A stretch of 13,584 nt of DNA from CAZBQG01 sp964493945 (GTDB taxonomy: Bacteria; Pseudomonadota; Alphaproteobacteria; Rhodospirillales; UBA2165). Of this stretch, positions 5,875 through 13,398 are shown in pieces; the stretch's first letter is position 1, and each line of letters begins with the position of its first letter. The DNA is taken from the NCBI GenBank assembly GCA_964493945.1, contig CAZBQG010000113.1, forward strand, positions 1 through 13,584, given 5' to 3'. The notes under the pieces are model-generated. The model had not been told where the DNA came from and did no database searches. It saw nothing but the letters and a program-made list of their open reading frames with translations. Both the position numbers and the translations under genes were made by a program.

Positions 5875-7625
5875 GTTGACATTTCCCGGAATGCCGCTTC
5901 GACGGAGCGGGCATAGGCCGGCCCATTGCACAATGGCGAAGCGGTCAAACGCTCTCTCAAACCCTTGCGGAGCCCGGCGAGCCTTCCGGGGTCCAGTGCC
6001 AGGTCACGGGCGGCGATGATGTAATCTTTTTGGTTTGCGGCGGCCAGTTCTCCCAGCCCGGCCTGGCGGAGTAGGGCCCCGCCCACCCGGTCGACGAAAT
6101 GGCGCCCGCAAAGGGCGATCACCGGCACGCCCATGGCCAGGGCCTCGAAACTGGTGGTGGCACCGTTGAAGGGGAAGGGATCGAGGGCGATATCCACCTG
6201 TTCGTAGAGCGCCAGATGGGATTGGCGTGGATCATCACCGGCCAGGAAAACCAGGCGTTCGGGGTCGATGTCCTGGGCCGCGAACCGGGCGCGCAGAAGG
6301 GTGGCCAGAACCTCATCACCCCAAAAATTCCGGTATTTGAGCATCAGTCTTGAATCCGGCACGGCAATCATTACGGCGGCCCATAATTGGATCACCCGGT
6401 CATTGATTTTTTCGGGCTTGTTGAAACAGCCGAAACTGACAAAACCGTTTTGAACCGACGGCGGCGGGCCGGGTACGGGAAAATCCACCGGCGGCTCGAA
6501 CTGGTAAAACTGATCCAGGCGGTAAAGCTTCTCGGTAAAACGCTCCGGAGTGTCCTTGGGGTGGAGGTCATGATCGGTCAGCCAGTAATCCATCTCGTCC
6601 AGCCCGCTGGTGGCGCAATCATGGAAACTGACCTGAACGGGGGCCGGGCGGTAGGTGGCGACGAGGGGCCGGTTTGCATTGAAGCGCCCGGCCAGCAACA
6701 CCAAAACATCAATGCCGTCCCCTTCGATCAGTCCGGCCAAAGCTTCGTCCGCCATTCCAGTACTATCGCGCCAATGATCGGCCAGGGACCGGAAGCGGGG
6801 GTTCATGGAATCATCCGGATCGTTTTCCCCGTAAAGAAATACTTCGAATGCATCCCGGTCATGATGGGCTAGGAGCGGCAAGATATTGCGCCCCACCGGA
6901 TGGTCATGGAAATCGGATGACACATAACCGACCCGCAAGCGCCTCTCCCGGGCTGGCGTGAAGCTCCGCTGGCGGGACAAGTTCCTGCCATGACGCCGGC
7001 CCAATTCCCGGTGCCGGGCGAACAGCTCCTCCGATGACAGACCGGGACAATCCAAAAGTGCAATCTGAAGATTGCGCTCGGCCAAAATGGCACCTGCGTC
7101 CACCTCCAATGCCTGACCGAAGGCCCGGATAGCGCCCTCAATGTCACCGGTCCATTGGCGCGCCACCCCCAGATCATTGAGCGCCTTTCCATCGCCCGGC
7201 ACCAGGCGGGCGCGTTTTTCATAGGCCTCCACGGCCCCCACCGGGCGGCCTGCCTTAAGCAATGCCTGGCCCAAATTAGCCAGGGCCGGAGTGCAATCTG
7301 GATGGAGTTTCAGGGTGCGCCGGGACCTGGCCTGGGCCTCATCATAACGTTCCACCCCGATCAGGGTATTGGCCAGGTTCAATTGGGCGGCAAGATTTCC
7401 GGGCTCGGCCTCCAGCGCCGCCCCATAGGCCAGCAATGCGGCCTCATGTTCGCCTTGATCATGAAGCGCATCGCCCAGGGGCCTGAGAACTTGAATATTG
7501 CCCAGATCCTGTTCCAGAACCCGGCGATAGAGGCCGACGGCCATTTCCAGCCGTCCCGCCCGGTGATGGGCAAATGCCTGTTCAAGTTCGCTTTCCGCAG
7601 CGGGATTGGGATGCAATCCGTCCAT
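5871..7625 (-). CDS. TPR-repeat O-GlcNAc transferase-like (SPINDLY family, GT41) glycosyltransferase
   Basis: A 584-residue protein. Five tetratricopeptide repeats of 34 residues span about 14-183, followed by a two-lobed GT41 catalytic domain to the C-terminus. Key blocks are RVGYVSSDFHDHP (231-243, with H242 aligning to the catalytic-region His of human OGT, H498), HDCATSGLDEMDYWLTDHDLHP, FGCFNKPEKINDRVIQLW (its Lys aligning with the UDP-contacting K842) and LDPFPFNGATTSFEALAMGVPV. Members transfer a sugar from a nucleotide donor to Ser/Thr of proteins or act in glycan assembly; donor (UDP-GlcNAc, GDP-fucose or other) and target cannot be told here. The ATG at 7625 has no clear Shine-Dalgarno; a TTG two codons earlier at 7631 is the alternative. 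Its stop overlaps by 4 nt the convergent end of the YqgE-like gene. The EamA transporter gene lies 46 nt upstream on the same strand, so the pair could be cotranscribed. Confidence 0.9.
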   Translation of the reverse strand: MDGLHPNPAAESELEQAFAHHRAGRLEMAVGLYRRVLEQDLGNIQVLRPLGDALHDQGEHEAALLAYGAALEAEPGNLAAQLNLANTLIGVERYDEAQARSRRTLKLHPDCTPALANLGQALLKAGRPVGAVEAYEKRARLVPGDGKALNDLGVARQWTGDIEGAIRAFGQALEVDAGAILAERNLQIALLDCPGLSSEELFARHRELGRRHGRNLSRQRSFTPARERRLRVGYVSSDFHDHPVGRNILPLLAHHDRDAFEVFLYGENDPDDSMNPRFRSLADHWRDSTGMADEALAGLIEGDGIDVLVLLAGRFNANRPLVATYRPAPVQVSFHDCATSGLDEMDYWLTDHDLHPKDTPERFTEKLYRLDQFYQFEPPVDFPVPGPPPSVQNGFVSFGCFNKPEKINDRVIQLWAAVMIAVPDSRLMLKYRNFWGDEVLATLLRARFAAQDIDPERLVFLAGDDPRQSHLALYEQVDIALDPFPFNGATTSFEALAMGVPVIALCGRHFVDRVGGALLRQAGLGELAAANQKDYIIAARDLALDPGRLAGLRKGLRERLTASPLCNGPAYARSVEAAFREMST

Positions 7626-7671
7626 GGCCAAAGATTATGGGTATAGCCGGTTAAGGACGGGTAAAGAGGGA

Positions 7672-8562
7672 TCAGGATTTTTTGCGCATATGAAGGGCTT
7701 CGCGGCGCCCGGAATAAAAGGCCGCGCCAAAAATTATGGAGGCGCCGACCCAGGTCCAGATATCGGGTATCTGGGTAAAAAAGAAATATCCGATCACCGA
7801 CACAAATGGCAGGCGCAAAAACGAGACGGGCGAGACCAGGGAAGCCTCGGCCAGCACAAAAGACCTGGACAGGCACCATTGGGCGGCAAAGGAAAATGCG
7901 CCCAAAGCCAGCAGCCAAGGCCAGACCTCAAGGCTGGGCCAGACCCAATCGTAGAGCGCGCCGGGGATGGCGAAGGGAAGCTGCAGGGCAAAGCTGTAAA
8001 AAACAATCAAACTGGTGGAGTCGGTGCGCGACAATTTGCGGATCAATGTATCACTGACCCCAAAGCTGGCGGCGGCGGCCAGGGCCACCATCATGCCCAG
8101 ATTGATTTCGACGAATCCGGGCCGGAGCACCACCAGCGTCCCCAAAAACCCGATCCCCGTCGCCCACCAGCGGTGAGGCCCCACCTTTTCGCCCAACAGA
8201 AACATGGCGAAGATGATGGTGAACAAGGGCAGGGTGAATTGAAGCGCCAGGGAATCGGCCAGCGGAATCAAAGTGACGGAATAAAAGGAGAGCGAAATTC
8301 CGGCATAGCCGGCCATATTGCGGATCAGATTGGTGCCCACCTGGGGCGTCTTGAAGACCGAAAACCCGCGGCGCAGCATGAAGGGCAGCAGCACCAAAGT
8401 CCCCATGAGCTGGCGCCAAAAGGTCTGTTCAAAGGCGTTTATGTCAACGGAGATATGGCGGACCAGCCCGATGGAGATGGAAAAGAACACGGAAGCCGCC
8501 GCCATCCACAGGATGCCCCCGATGGGCGATTGGGGTGGTCTCGCGTCGCCCCCCTCAGCCAT
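7672..8562 (-). CDS. EamA/DMT-superfamily transporter (10 TM)
   Basis: A 296-residue integral membrane protein with two tandem EamA repeats (about residues 14-140 and 150-288), ten hydrophobic segments, and short charged loops. The first helix contains GGILWMAAASVFFSIS; the first half ends with the family-typical FLLGEKVGPHRWWATGIGFLGTLVVLRP, and the second half with PVSFLRLPFVSVIGYFFF. The basic C-terminal tail (SGRREALHMRKKS) fits a cytoplasmic end. Length is typical of the family (about 290-300). EamA proteins export or import amino acids, nucleotides, purines or other metabolites; the substrate is not predictable here. The ATG at 8562 has GAGG at a slightly long 9-nt spacing. It may head a unit with the glycosyltransferase downstream. 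Confidence 0.92.
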   Translation of the reverse strand: MAEGGDARPPQSPIGGILWMAAASVFFSISIGLVRHISVDINAFEQTFWRQLMGTLVLLPFMLRRGFSVFKTPQVGTNLIRNMAGYAGISLSFYSVTLIPLADSLALQFTLPLFTIIFAMFLLGEKVGPHRWWATGIGFLGTLVVLRPGFVEINLGMMVALAAAASFGVSDTLIRKLSRTDSTSLIVFYSFALQLPFAIPGALYDWVWPSLEVWPWLLALGAFSFAAQWCLSRSFVLAEASLVSPVSFLRLPFVSVIGYFFFTQIPDIWTWVGASIIFGAAFYSGRREALHMRKKS

Positions 8563-8756
8563 GATCCAACACCTCAGGCACTAGCGTCCCTCCCCCCGCT
8601 CCGGGTCAAATTTTTATCAATATAGAAAAAATTGTGCCCAGTCTGGACGGTACTGCATTAGCCATGTAGCGGCAAGCGGGGGGGCGGGGTCTTCCCCGGT
8701 GCCGGTGTATGGGCTAGATTTGCCCGCTCCCATCAATTGCCAAGGACTTGTAGCCC
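8563..8756. promoter_or_regulatory. Divergent intergenic region with an AT-rich island
   Basis: This 194-nt gap lies between the divergent transporter and lipoprotein starts. Most of it is GC-rich, including a run of seven G near 8680, but 8606-8634 is strikingly AT-rich (TCAAATTTTTATCAATATAG followed by AAAAAATTG). On the minus strand it contains TATATT and GATAAA, plausible -10 elements for the transporter gene; no convincing -35 was found for either direction. It is the best candidate for the promoter region. No hairpin or riboswitch-like structure was recognised. Confidence 0.35.
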
Positions 8757-9212
8757 GTGAAACCCACCTCCGCCCTGACCGGGCTTATCGCCCTCATAAT
8801 GCTTTCGGCCTGCGATGAAGGTTCGGGGGTCACGCCCGGCTTCGTCAAGGGACCCATCGCCAAAAGCACCATCCAGTTCGCCCGCAGCCAAGGCGCCATA
8901 TTGACCCAAATTCATGGCAAGGTTTTAGGCCTTCAAGATGCCGCCCTCCGGGAAAAGGTTCTGCCCCTCATTGCCGGTTCCCTCGGCCGTAAATTGTTCA
9001 AATTCACCATGCAGGCCGGGAGTGCCGGGGTGGGGGATGTGAGCTTTAGGATCGCCTTTGGCTATCCCAAGGGTGAGCAAAATGACCGGCTTTGCACGGA
9101 CAAGATCCCTGAGCTTGCGCCGGAGGAAAAAGACATCACCGCCATCGGCGCCTTGTGCAACGACGGCGAGCTGTTGGCCGAGGCCAGTGGTGGATTATTG
9201 CTCCGGCGTTGA
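8757..9212 (+). CDS. Small predicted lipoprotein, family not recognised
   Basis: A 151-residue protein starting with GTG at 8757 (AAGGA 10 nt upstream). The N-terminus is a lipoprotein signal: MK, a hydrophobic stretch ALTGLIALIML, and the lipobox LSAC with the lipidated Cys at residue 19, giving a mature protein of about 133 residues. Asp at position +2 would favour inner-membrane retention by the E. coli Lol rule, which may not hold in other groups. Two further Cys at 113 and 134 could form a disulfide in the periplasm. The middle (VTPGFVKGPIAKSTIQFARSQGAIL...) has no motif I recognise. It stands alone on the plus strand, divergent from the transporter gene and convergent with the thioesterase gene, so context says little about its role. 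Lipoprotein status is well supported; function is unknown. Confidence 0.8.
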   Translation: MKPTSALTGLIALIMLSACDEGSGVTPGFVKGPIAKSTIQFARSQGAILTQIHGKVLGLQDAALREKVLPLIAGSLGRKLFKFTMQAGSAGVGDVSFRIAFGYPKGEQNDRLCTDKIPELAPEEKDITAIGALCNDGELLAEASGGLLLRR

Positions 9213-9218
9213 CACTGA

Positions 9219-9315
9219 GGATATTTTCATGCCGTAGGCCAACGAAACCAACGATAGGGGATATCGTTGCGCCCGCTTTCCACAGCATCGCCGACATCTA
9301 TGCATGAAAATGTCC
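9219..9315. repeat. Nested inverted repeats in a convergent intergenic gap
   Basis: Arms GGATATTTTCATGC (9219-9232) and GCATGAAAATGTCC (9302-9315) are complementary at 13 of 14 positions, the exception being a T-G pair. Inside the 69-nt spacer lies a second perfect 7-bp hairpin, AACGATA (9250-9256) and TATCGTT (9262-9268), with loop GGGGA. The structure fills almost the whole gap between the convergent lipoprotein and thioesterase genes. It could be a bidirectional terminator, a small RNA or REP/MITE-like element with terminal repeats; no flanking target duplication was seen, and no U-run directly follows the outer arms, though TTTTTT occurs at 9325-9330. Confidence 0.5.
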
Positions 9316-9316
9316 G

Positions 9317-9820
9317 TTATCCTGGTTTTTTCGAGCCGGCCGTGATGACACTGCCGACTTGGGGCGGAACGGGAAGGTCTTTGTGACTTTCCATCAAATC
9401 GGTGAGCAGATTACGGGGTTCGTCGGGCAGGGAAACCACCTTGTGTCCGGATAGATCGACATGGATCGCCAGCACCTCCATGGTCGCCATCTGATAACCC
9501 TCTTTCGCGTGCAGCATGGTCTCGAAGAAGTGAAGCCGCTTCTCGTCGAAACCCAGAAGCTGAGCAGTCACTTCGACCAAGTCGCCAAGGCTTCCCTCAC
9601 GCTGGTAACAGTGGTGCATTTCGACGGCGAAGGTGGTCTGGCCGGTTTCTTTGCGGTACGCCTCACCCAGCCCGACCAGCGGATAGAAAAGATGGGCGGC
9701 GGCGTTGAATATCAAGGAGTAAGAGGTGACGTTCATGAGGCCACTGTCGTCGACCCACTCTTGTCTGACCGGTTCCCGCCAAAGGGATAAGGGTGCCTCG
9801 AAACGCATGTCGTATCTCAT
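9317..9820 (-). CDS. Hotdog-fold acyl-CoA thioesterase (4HBT family)
   Basis: A 167-residue protein of the 4-hydroxybenzoyl-CoA thioesterase/FadM-like type. The segment VRQEWVDDSGLMNVTSYSLIFNAAAHLF (18-45) matches the N-terminal hotdog motif, commonly EW-D-x-GHMN-xxYY in carnitine/betaine-cluster thioesterases; here the usual His is Leu (DDSGLMN). A second block, VEMHHCYQREGSLGDLVEVTAQLLGFDEKRLHFFETML, is the central helix-strand region with E67, H69 and H70. The enzyme would hydrolyse a CoA thioester made or processed by the upstream ligase and dehydrogenase. The ATG at 9820 overlaps the stop of the ligase gene (ATGA); an alternative ATG lies four codons later at 9808. It is the last gene of the operon. 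Substrate unknown. Confidence 0.85.
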   Translation of the reverse strand: MRYDMRFEAPLSLWREPVRQEWVDDSGLMNVTSYSLIFNAAAHLFYPLVGLGEAYRKETGQTTFAVEMHHCYQREGSLGDLVEVTAQLLGFDEKRLHFFETMLHAKEGYQMATMEVLAIHVDLSGHKVVSLPDEPRNLLTDLMESHKDLPVPPQVGSVITAGSKKPG

Positions 9821-11379
9821 TCAGCCGTCTTGAGACCACGCCGGAAGAGCTTTCCAGTTGGTCCGGTCGGCAAGGTATCACGAAAGTAAACGGCCTTTGG
9901 TAACAAATGCATCGGCAAAAGATCATTGTTGACGCAGTATTCCGATACTTCCCGTCCGGTCAACGCCGGATTCCTGCTCACCAAGTAAGCCTCTATTCTT
10001 TCACCCCAATTCTGATCCGGTTCGCCGACCACGGCGGCCAGCTGAACGTCCGGATGGAGGAGTAGAGCCGCTTCAATTTCTTCGGCATGAGCCTTGATGC
10101 CGCCGGAATTGATCCGGTTATCCAGCCGGCCCTTGACAAAAAGCAGACCCTCCTCGTCGAGGTATCCGAGATCTCCGCTTCGCCACCAACCATCGACAAA
10201 TTTTTCCTGGTCGAGAGCGGCATCGCCAAAGTATGAAACGGCAAGCGATGCACTTTTGAGGGTGATCTCACCAACTTCGCCGGCCGCCAATTCAACTGAA
10301 ATCGGGCCCTCGGGATCGACGATTTTCAAATGACCATTGGGGACTGGCCGGCCGGTTGATGCCGCTTGCCCTGGAACCGACAAAATGTCCGAGCCGGCCA
10401 CAATTCCCGAAGCACATCCCCCTTCCGCAGCCAGATAGGAAGTCATGACATTTGGGCAGATATTCTGTTTCAAGGACTGAACCAGACTTTCAGATCCTGG
10501 TTCACCTGAAAAAAAAGCGGTTTTTAATTGAGTGAGATCGTATTTTTCCGGTTCCGCCGCCAACACCATTCGCCAAGCGGTCGGCACCAAGGGCGCCAAG
10601 GTTAATTTTTCCTGTTCGATGGTCTTGAGAAACAAAGCCGCATCAAAAATACCACCGAATAGAATTCTTCCCTGAATGGCAATAAATGGCAAAACGGTAT
10701 GGATCCAAGCCGCAAATGATGGATTCATGACCACGATCGTGCTGCCGGATGAAGACCAGCAATCATAATTGTAGGGTCCGAATTGGGCCGTGGCCGCCAA
10801 GGTGCCTTGGCTATGAAGGACAAATTTGGGCCGACCGGTGGTGCCGGAGGAGAGCAGTATCAACGCGGCATCGCCGTTCGTCAGGCTCGGCAACTCAAAC
10901 GGCCTGAAGGAATCCTCCGTGGCGGCGGCGATTGCCAGGTGAGACAGGTTGATGATCGCCGGGGCTGTGCCGCTGCCGGCAATCTCTTGGGCGCCGCCGA
11001 TCAAATCAAAATCAGCAAATATGACCTTGGCTTGCAGGATGTCTACATTCGTCTTGTTTCGAACACGGGTTTCGCGGGTATGTAAACAACATGAAACGAT
11101 CCCGCTCACCAGACAGGCGGACATGGCAATGGCGTGGGAAACCGAACTTTTACAAAGAAATGCTACAGTGTCACCTTTGTTCAGGCCCATGGAACTTAGG
11201 TTTGCCGCGACCGCATTGATGCTTTGCCAGAATTCGGCACCGGTGAGTTCCTGCTGATCGTCTTTTACAAATATGTTGGCTCCTTTCAAGGTGCAGGCAT
11301 GCTCGATGATCGCGGCAATCGTTTGTTTGCCAGGCTGGGCCAGCTTCGGGTGTTTGTTCAATGGTGTTCGCTTTTCCAT
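9817..11379 (-). CDS. AMP-forming acyl-CoA synthetase / CoA ligase (ANL superfamily)
   Basis: A 520-residue class I adenylate-forming enzyme that activates a carboxylate to an acyl-adenylate and then an acyl-CoA. Motifs occur in order: A3 phosphate loop SSGTTGRPK (177-185); A5 YLAAEGG (315-321) with E319; A7 WRSGDLGY with D403; A8 KGRLDNRINSGGIK (416-429) with R418; and A10 PTGPTGKLFRR with the catalytic K510. No carrier-protein domain is attached, so a free CoA ester is the expected product. The ATG at 11379 is chosen because it overlaps the upstream dehydrogenase stop by one base (TAATG); the longer open frame to 11610 lies inside that gene. Sampled 60-base rows in this gene are about 42-43% GC against about 60% or more elsewhere in the window, possibly a sign of acquisition. 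Carnitine/crotonobetaine-type, fatty or aromatic acids are all possible substrates. Confidence 0.92.
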   Translation of the reverse strand: MEKRTPLNKHPKLAQPGKQTIAAIIEHACTLKGANIFVKDDQQELTGAEFWQSINAVAANLSSMGLNKGDTVAFLCKSSVSHAIAMSACLVSGIVSCCLHTRETRVRNKTNVDILQAKVIFADFDLIGGAQEIAGSGTAPAIINLSHLAIAAATEDSFRPFELPSLTNGDAALILLSSGTTGRPKFVLHSQGTLAATAQFGPYNYDCWSSSGSTIVVMNPSFAAWIHTVLPFIAIQGRILFGGIFDAALFLKTIEQEKLTLAPLVPTAWRMVLAAEPEKYDLTQLKTAFFSGEPGSESLVQSLKQNICPNVMTSYLAAEGGCASGIVAGSDILSVPGQAASTGRPVPNGHLKIVDPEGPISVELAAGEVGEITLKSASLAVSYFGDAALDQEKFVDGWWRSGDLGYLDEEGLLFVKGRLDNRINSGGIKAHAEEIEAALLLHPDVQLAAVVGEPDQNWGERIEAYLVSRNPALTGREVSEYCVNNDLLPMHLLPKAVYFRDTLPTGPTGKLFRRGLKTAE

Positions 11380-12524
11380 TACAGATTGCGGGCAATAATA
11401 TACTTCATCACTTCGTTGGTGCCTGCATAGATACGGTGCACCCGCGCATCCGCCCAGGCACGGGCAATGGGATATTCCCACATATAGCCGTAACCGCCAT
11501 GCAGTTGCAGGCACTCGTCCAATACCCGATCCGCCAATTCGGTTGACCATAGCTTGGCCTTGGCGGCGAGAACCGGAGAAAGCCCGTTCTCGGCGTGAAG
11601 TTCGATACATCGATCGACGAAGGGCCGGCCCGCCTCGACTTCCGCCGCCATCTCGGCAAGTTTAAATTGCGTGTTTTGAAAATCGAATACCGTTTGACCA
11701 AATGCCTCGCGTTGTTTCGTATATCCGATGGTTTGGTCCAGGGCCGTTTCGGCGAGCACGATGGAACGGACGGCAACAACCAACCGTTCCTGAGCCAGAC
11801 CGTCAATCAACACTTCCCATCCCTTGTTGATTCCTCCGACGATATTGGCCGCAGGCACGCGAACATTGTCGAAAAATAATTCGGCCGTATCCTGGGCCTT
11901 GTTGCCGATCTTTTGCAGATTCCGTCCGCGGCTGACGCCCGGCAGCGACAGATCGAGCCAGAAGAGAGTCAGGCCCTTTGCACCAAGCGTGGGCTCCGTC
12001 TTCGCAGCAAGCAGAATAAAGTCGGCAATATGGCCGTTAGTGATGAAGGTCTTGGCGCCGTTGACGATAAATTCGTCGCCATCGGATTTTGCCGATGTTT
12101 TGATTTCCTTGAGATCGCTTCCGCCGCCGGGTTCGGTTAAACCGATCGCCGCAATAAACTCTCCCGTGGCCATTTTCGGCAACCATTCTTTCTTCTGTTC
12201 CTGGCTGCAAAATTTACTCAAAATCGGCGCGATGATGTAGGCGTGCATGTCCCAGGCCGGCGCCGCGACACCGTAATGACCCAGTTCCTCGATAACCACG
12301 GCGTCAAATAAGAAATCACCGCCTGACCCGCCATTTTCCTCGGCGATACTGGTGCCAAGCAATCCGACCTCACCGGCACGAAGCCATATCTCCCTTGGCG
12401 TTCGACCCAATTGCTCCCATGTGTCGTATTGTGGCAAAACTTCATCAACAAGGAACCGCGCAACGGTTGTGCGGAACATTTCGTGTTCCTCGGAGTATAT
12501 GGCCCTGGGAATTTCCAACAGCAT
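11379..12524 (-). CDS. Acyl-CoA dehydrogenase (FAD-dependent, LCAD/IVD-type catalytic Glu)
   Basis: A 381-residue protein of the usual ACAD length. It introduces a double bond between C2 and C3 of an acyl-CoA and passes electrons to ETF. Seen are GLTEPGGGSDL (128-138; FAD/substrate loop), FITNGHIADF, QREAFGQTVFDFQNTQFKLAEM (271-292), QLHGGYGYMWEYPIAR and the C-terminal RIYAGTNEVMKYIIARNL. The base position of the MCAD/SCAD type (YEGT) is Ala367 here, but E246 in GLAQERL matches the catalytic Glu of long-chain and isovaleryl-type dehydrogenases, so the enzyme should be active with that alternative arrangement. The ATG at 12524 follows GAGGAG by about 5 nt. Its stop overlaps the ligase start (TAATG), and the hydrolase gene ends 36 nt upstream. 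Chain-length and branching preference cannot be set from sequence. Confidence 0.95.
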   Translation of the reverse strand: MLLEIPRAIYSEEHEMFRTTVARFLVDEVLPQYDTWEQLGRTPREIWLRAGEVGLLGTSIAEENGGSGGDFLFDAVVIEELGHYGVAAPAWDMHAYIIAPILSKFCSQEQKKEWLPKMATGEFIAAIGLTEPGGGSDLKEIKTSAKSDGDEFIVNGAKTFITNGHIADFILLAAKTEPTLGAKGLTLFWLDLSLPGVSRGRNLQKIGNKAQDTAELFFDNVRVPAANIVGGINKGWEVLIDGLAQERLVVAVRSIVLAETALDQTIGYTKQREAFGQTVFDFQNTQFKLAEMAAEVEAGRPFVDRCIELHAENGLSPVLAAKAKLWSTELADRVLDECLQLHGGYGYMWEYPIARAWADARVHRIYAGTNEVMKYIIARNL

Positions 12525-12560
12525 TTCATCTCCTCGAGTGTTTACCCTTTCAAGCCGCGC

Positions 12561-13373
12561 TCAACCCCGGTGCTCCAGCAGAAATTCTAACACGGTTTGG
12601 TTAAACAGGTCGGATTGCTCAAAATTGATCAGATGCCCCGCGTTGGGGATCACCTTGAACTTGCAATCCTTGATTTGCGCCGCCATCCCTTGGCCCAGAC
12701 CCGGCTCGGTCAGGCTGTCATTCTCGCCATAGAGCAGCAGGGTGGGCACATGGATATTTTCAAGCTCCTCGGTCCGGTCGTACATGGTCGTCGCTTGGAC
12801 GGTCTTGATGTAGCTTTCCTTGTGCAGCATCTCCATGCTTTTCACCAATCGCCCATATTGTTCTTCCGTTGCATGGGGTCCGATCAACGTCTTGGCGACG
12901 ATCGGCGCGATGTCCTTGGGCTCCTTGCCATCTTCCACCAGCGGTTTGCAGCGCAGATCGACAAACCGTTGTTTTTCCGCGTCGGTGAAATTCTTGAAAC
13001 CTGAAAATGTTGAGACCAGGGTTAGCGTCTTCACCCGTTCGGGAAACAGGGCGAAAAAATCCTGGGCAATTCGGCCACCCATGGAAAGCCCGCTAATATG
13101 TGCCTTTTCGACGCCGAAATGGTCGAGCAGGCGTACGAGGTCGCGCGAGAAATCACTAAAATCAAGCGGTCCCACATAATCATCACTGTCGCCGTAACCG
13201 CGCGCGTCCCAGGCGACCGTGTGAAAGTATTTGGAAAAAACCTCAACTTGTTCGGTCCAATTGGTCCGGTTGCCACCGATGCCGTGCAGCAGAATCAAAA
13301 ATTCGCCTTCGCCTGCCTGGTCAATCGCTATCGCCGGGTGATCCAATATGCGTTCGGCCTTAATCCTGCCCAC
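12561..13373 (-). CDS. Alpha/beta-fold hydrolase
   Basis: A 270-residue single-domain alpha/beta hydrolase. The oxyanion-hole motif HGIGG is at 30-34, the nucleophile elbow GLSMGG at 95-100 with Ser97, the acid Asp219 in YGENDSL, and the catalytic His247 in NAGHLINFE, so the triad is complete. The set resembles the 3-oxoadipate enol-lactonase (PcaD) / meta-cleavage hydrolase (MhpC) group, which often acts in catabolic operons on esters, lactones or C-C bonds of vinylogous diketones; the actual reaction is not resolved. The start is GTG at 13373, with GAGAGG about 8 nt upstream; no in-frame ATG gives a complete N-terminus. It lies 25 nt downstream of the TPP-enzyme stop and 36 nt before the dehydrogenase, in the same operon. 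Confidence 0.92.
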   Translation of the reverse strand: MGRIKAERILDHPAIAIDQAGEGEFLILLHGIGGNRTNWTEQVEVFSKYFHTVAWDARGYGDSDDYVGPLDFSDFSRDLVRLLDHFGVEKAHISGLSMGGRIAQDFFALFPERVKTLTLVSTFSGFKNFTDAEKQRFVDLRCKPLVEDGKEPKDIAPIVAKTLIGPHATEEQYGRLVKSMEMLHKESYIKTVQATTMYDRTEELENIHVPTLLLYGENDSLTEPGLGQGMAAQIKDCKFKVIPNAGHLINFEQSDLFNQTVLEFLLEHRG

Positions 13374-13398
13374 AACAATATCCTCTCGGTTTCATCCA

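Noticed and set aside
7606..8625. Long plus-strand open frame opposite the EamA transporter (339 codons)
   Set aside because: Low-complexity, Gln/Gly/Lys-rich translation with no family signal; the opposite strand encodes a clear 10-TM protein.
11424..11426. Ala367 in IYAGTNE taken as evidence of an inactive acyl-CoA dehydrogenase
   Set aside because: E246 occupies the alternative catalytic position used by long-chain and isovaleryl types, so the enzyme is probably active.
11380..11610. N-terminal extension of the CoA ligase up to 11610
   Set aside because: It lies within the dehydrogenase coding region and shows no ligase similarity; the ATG at 11379 overlaps the dehydrogenase stop as TAATG.
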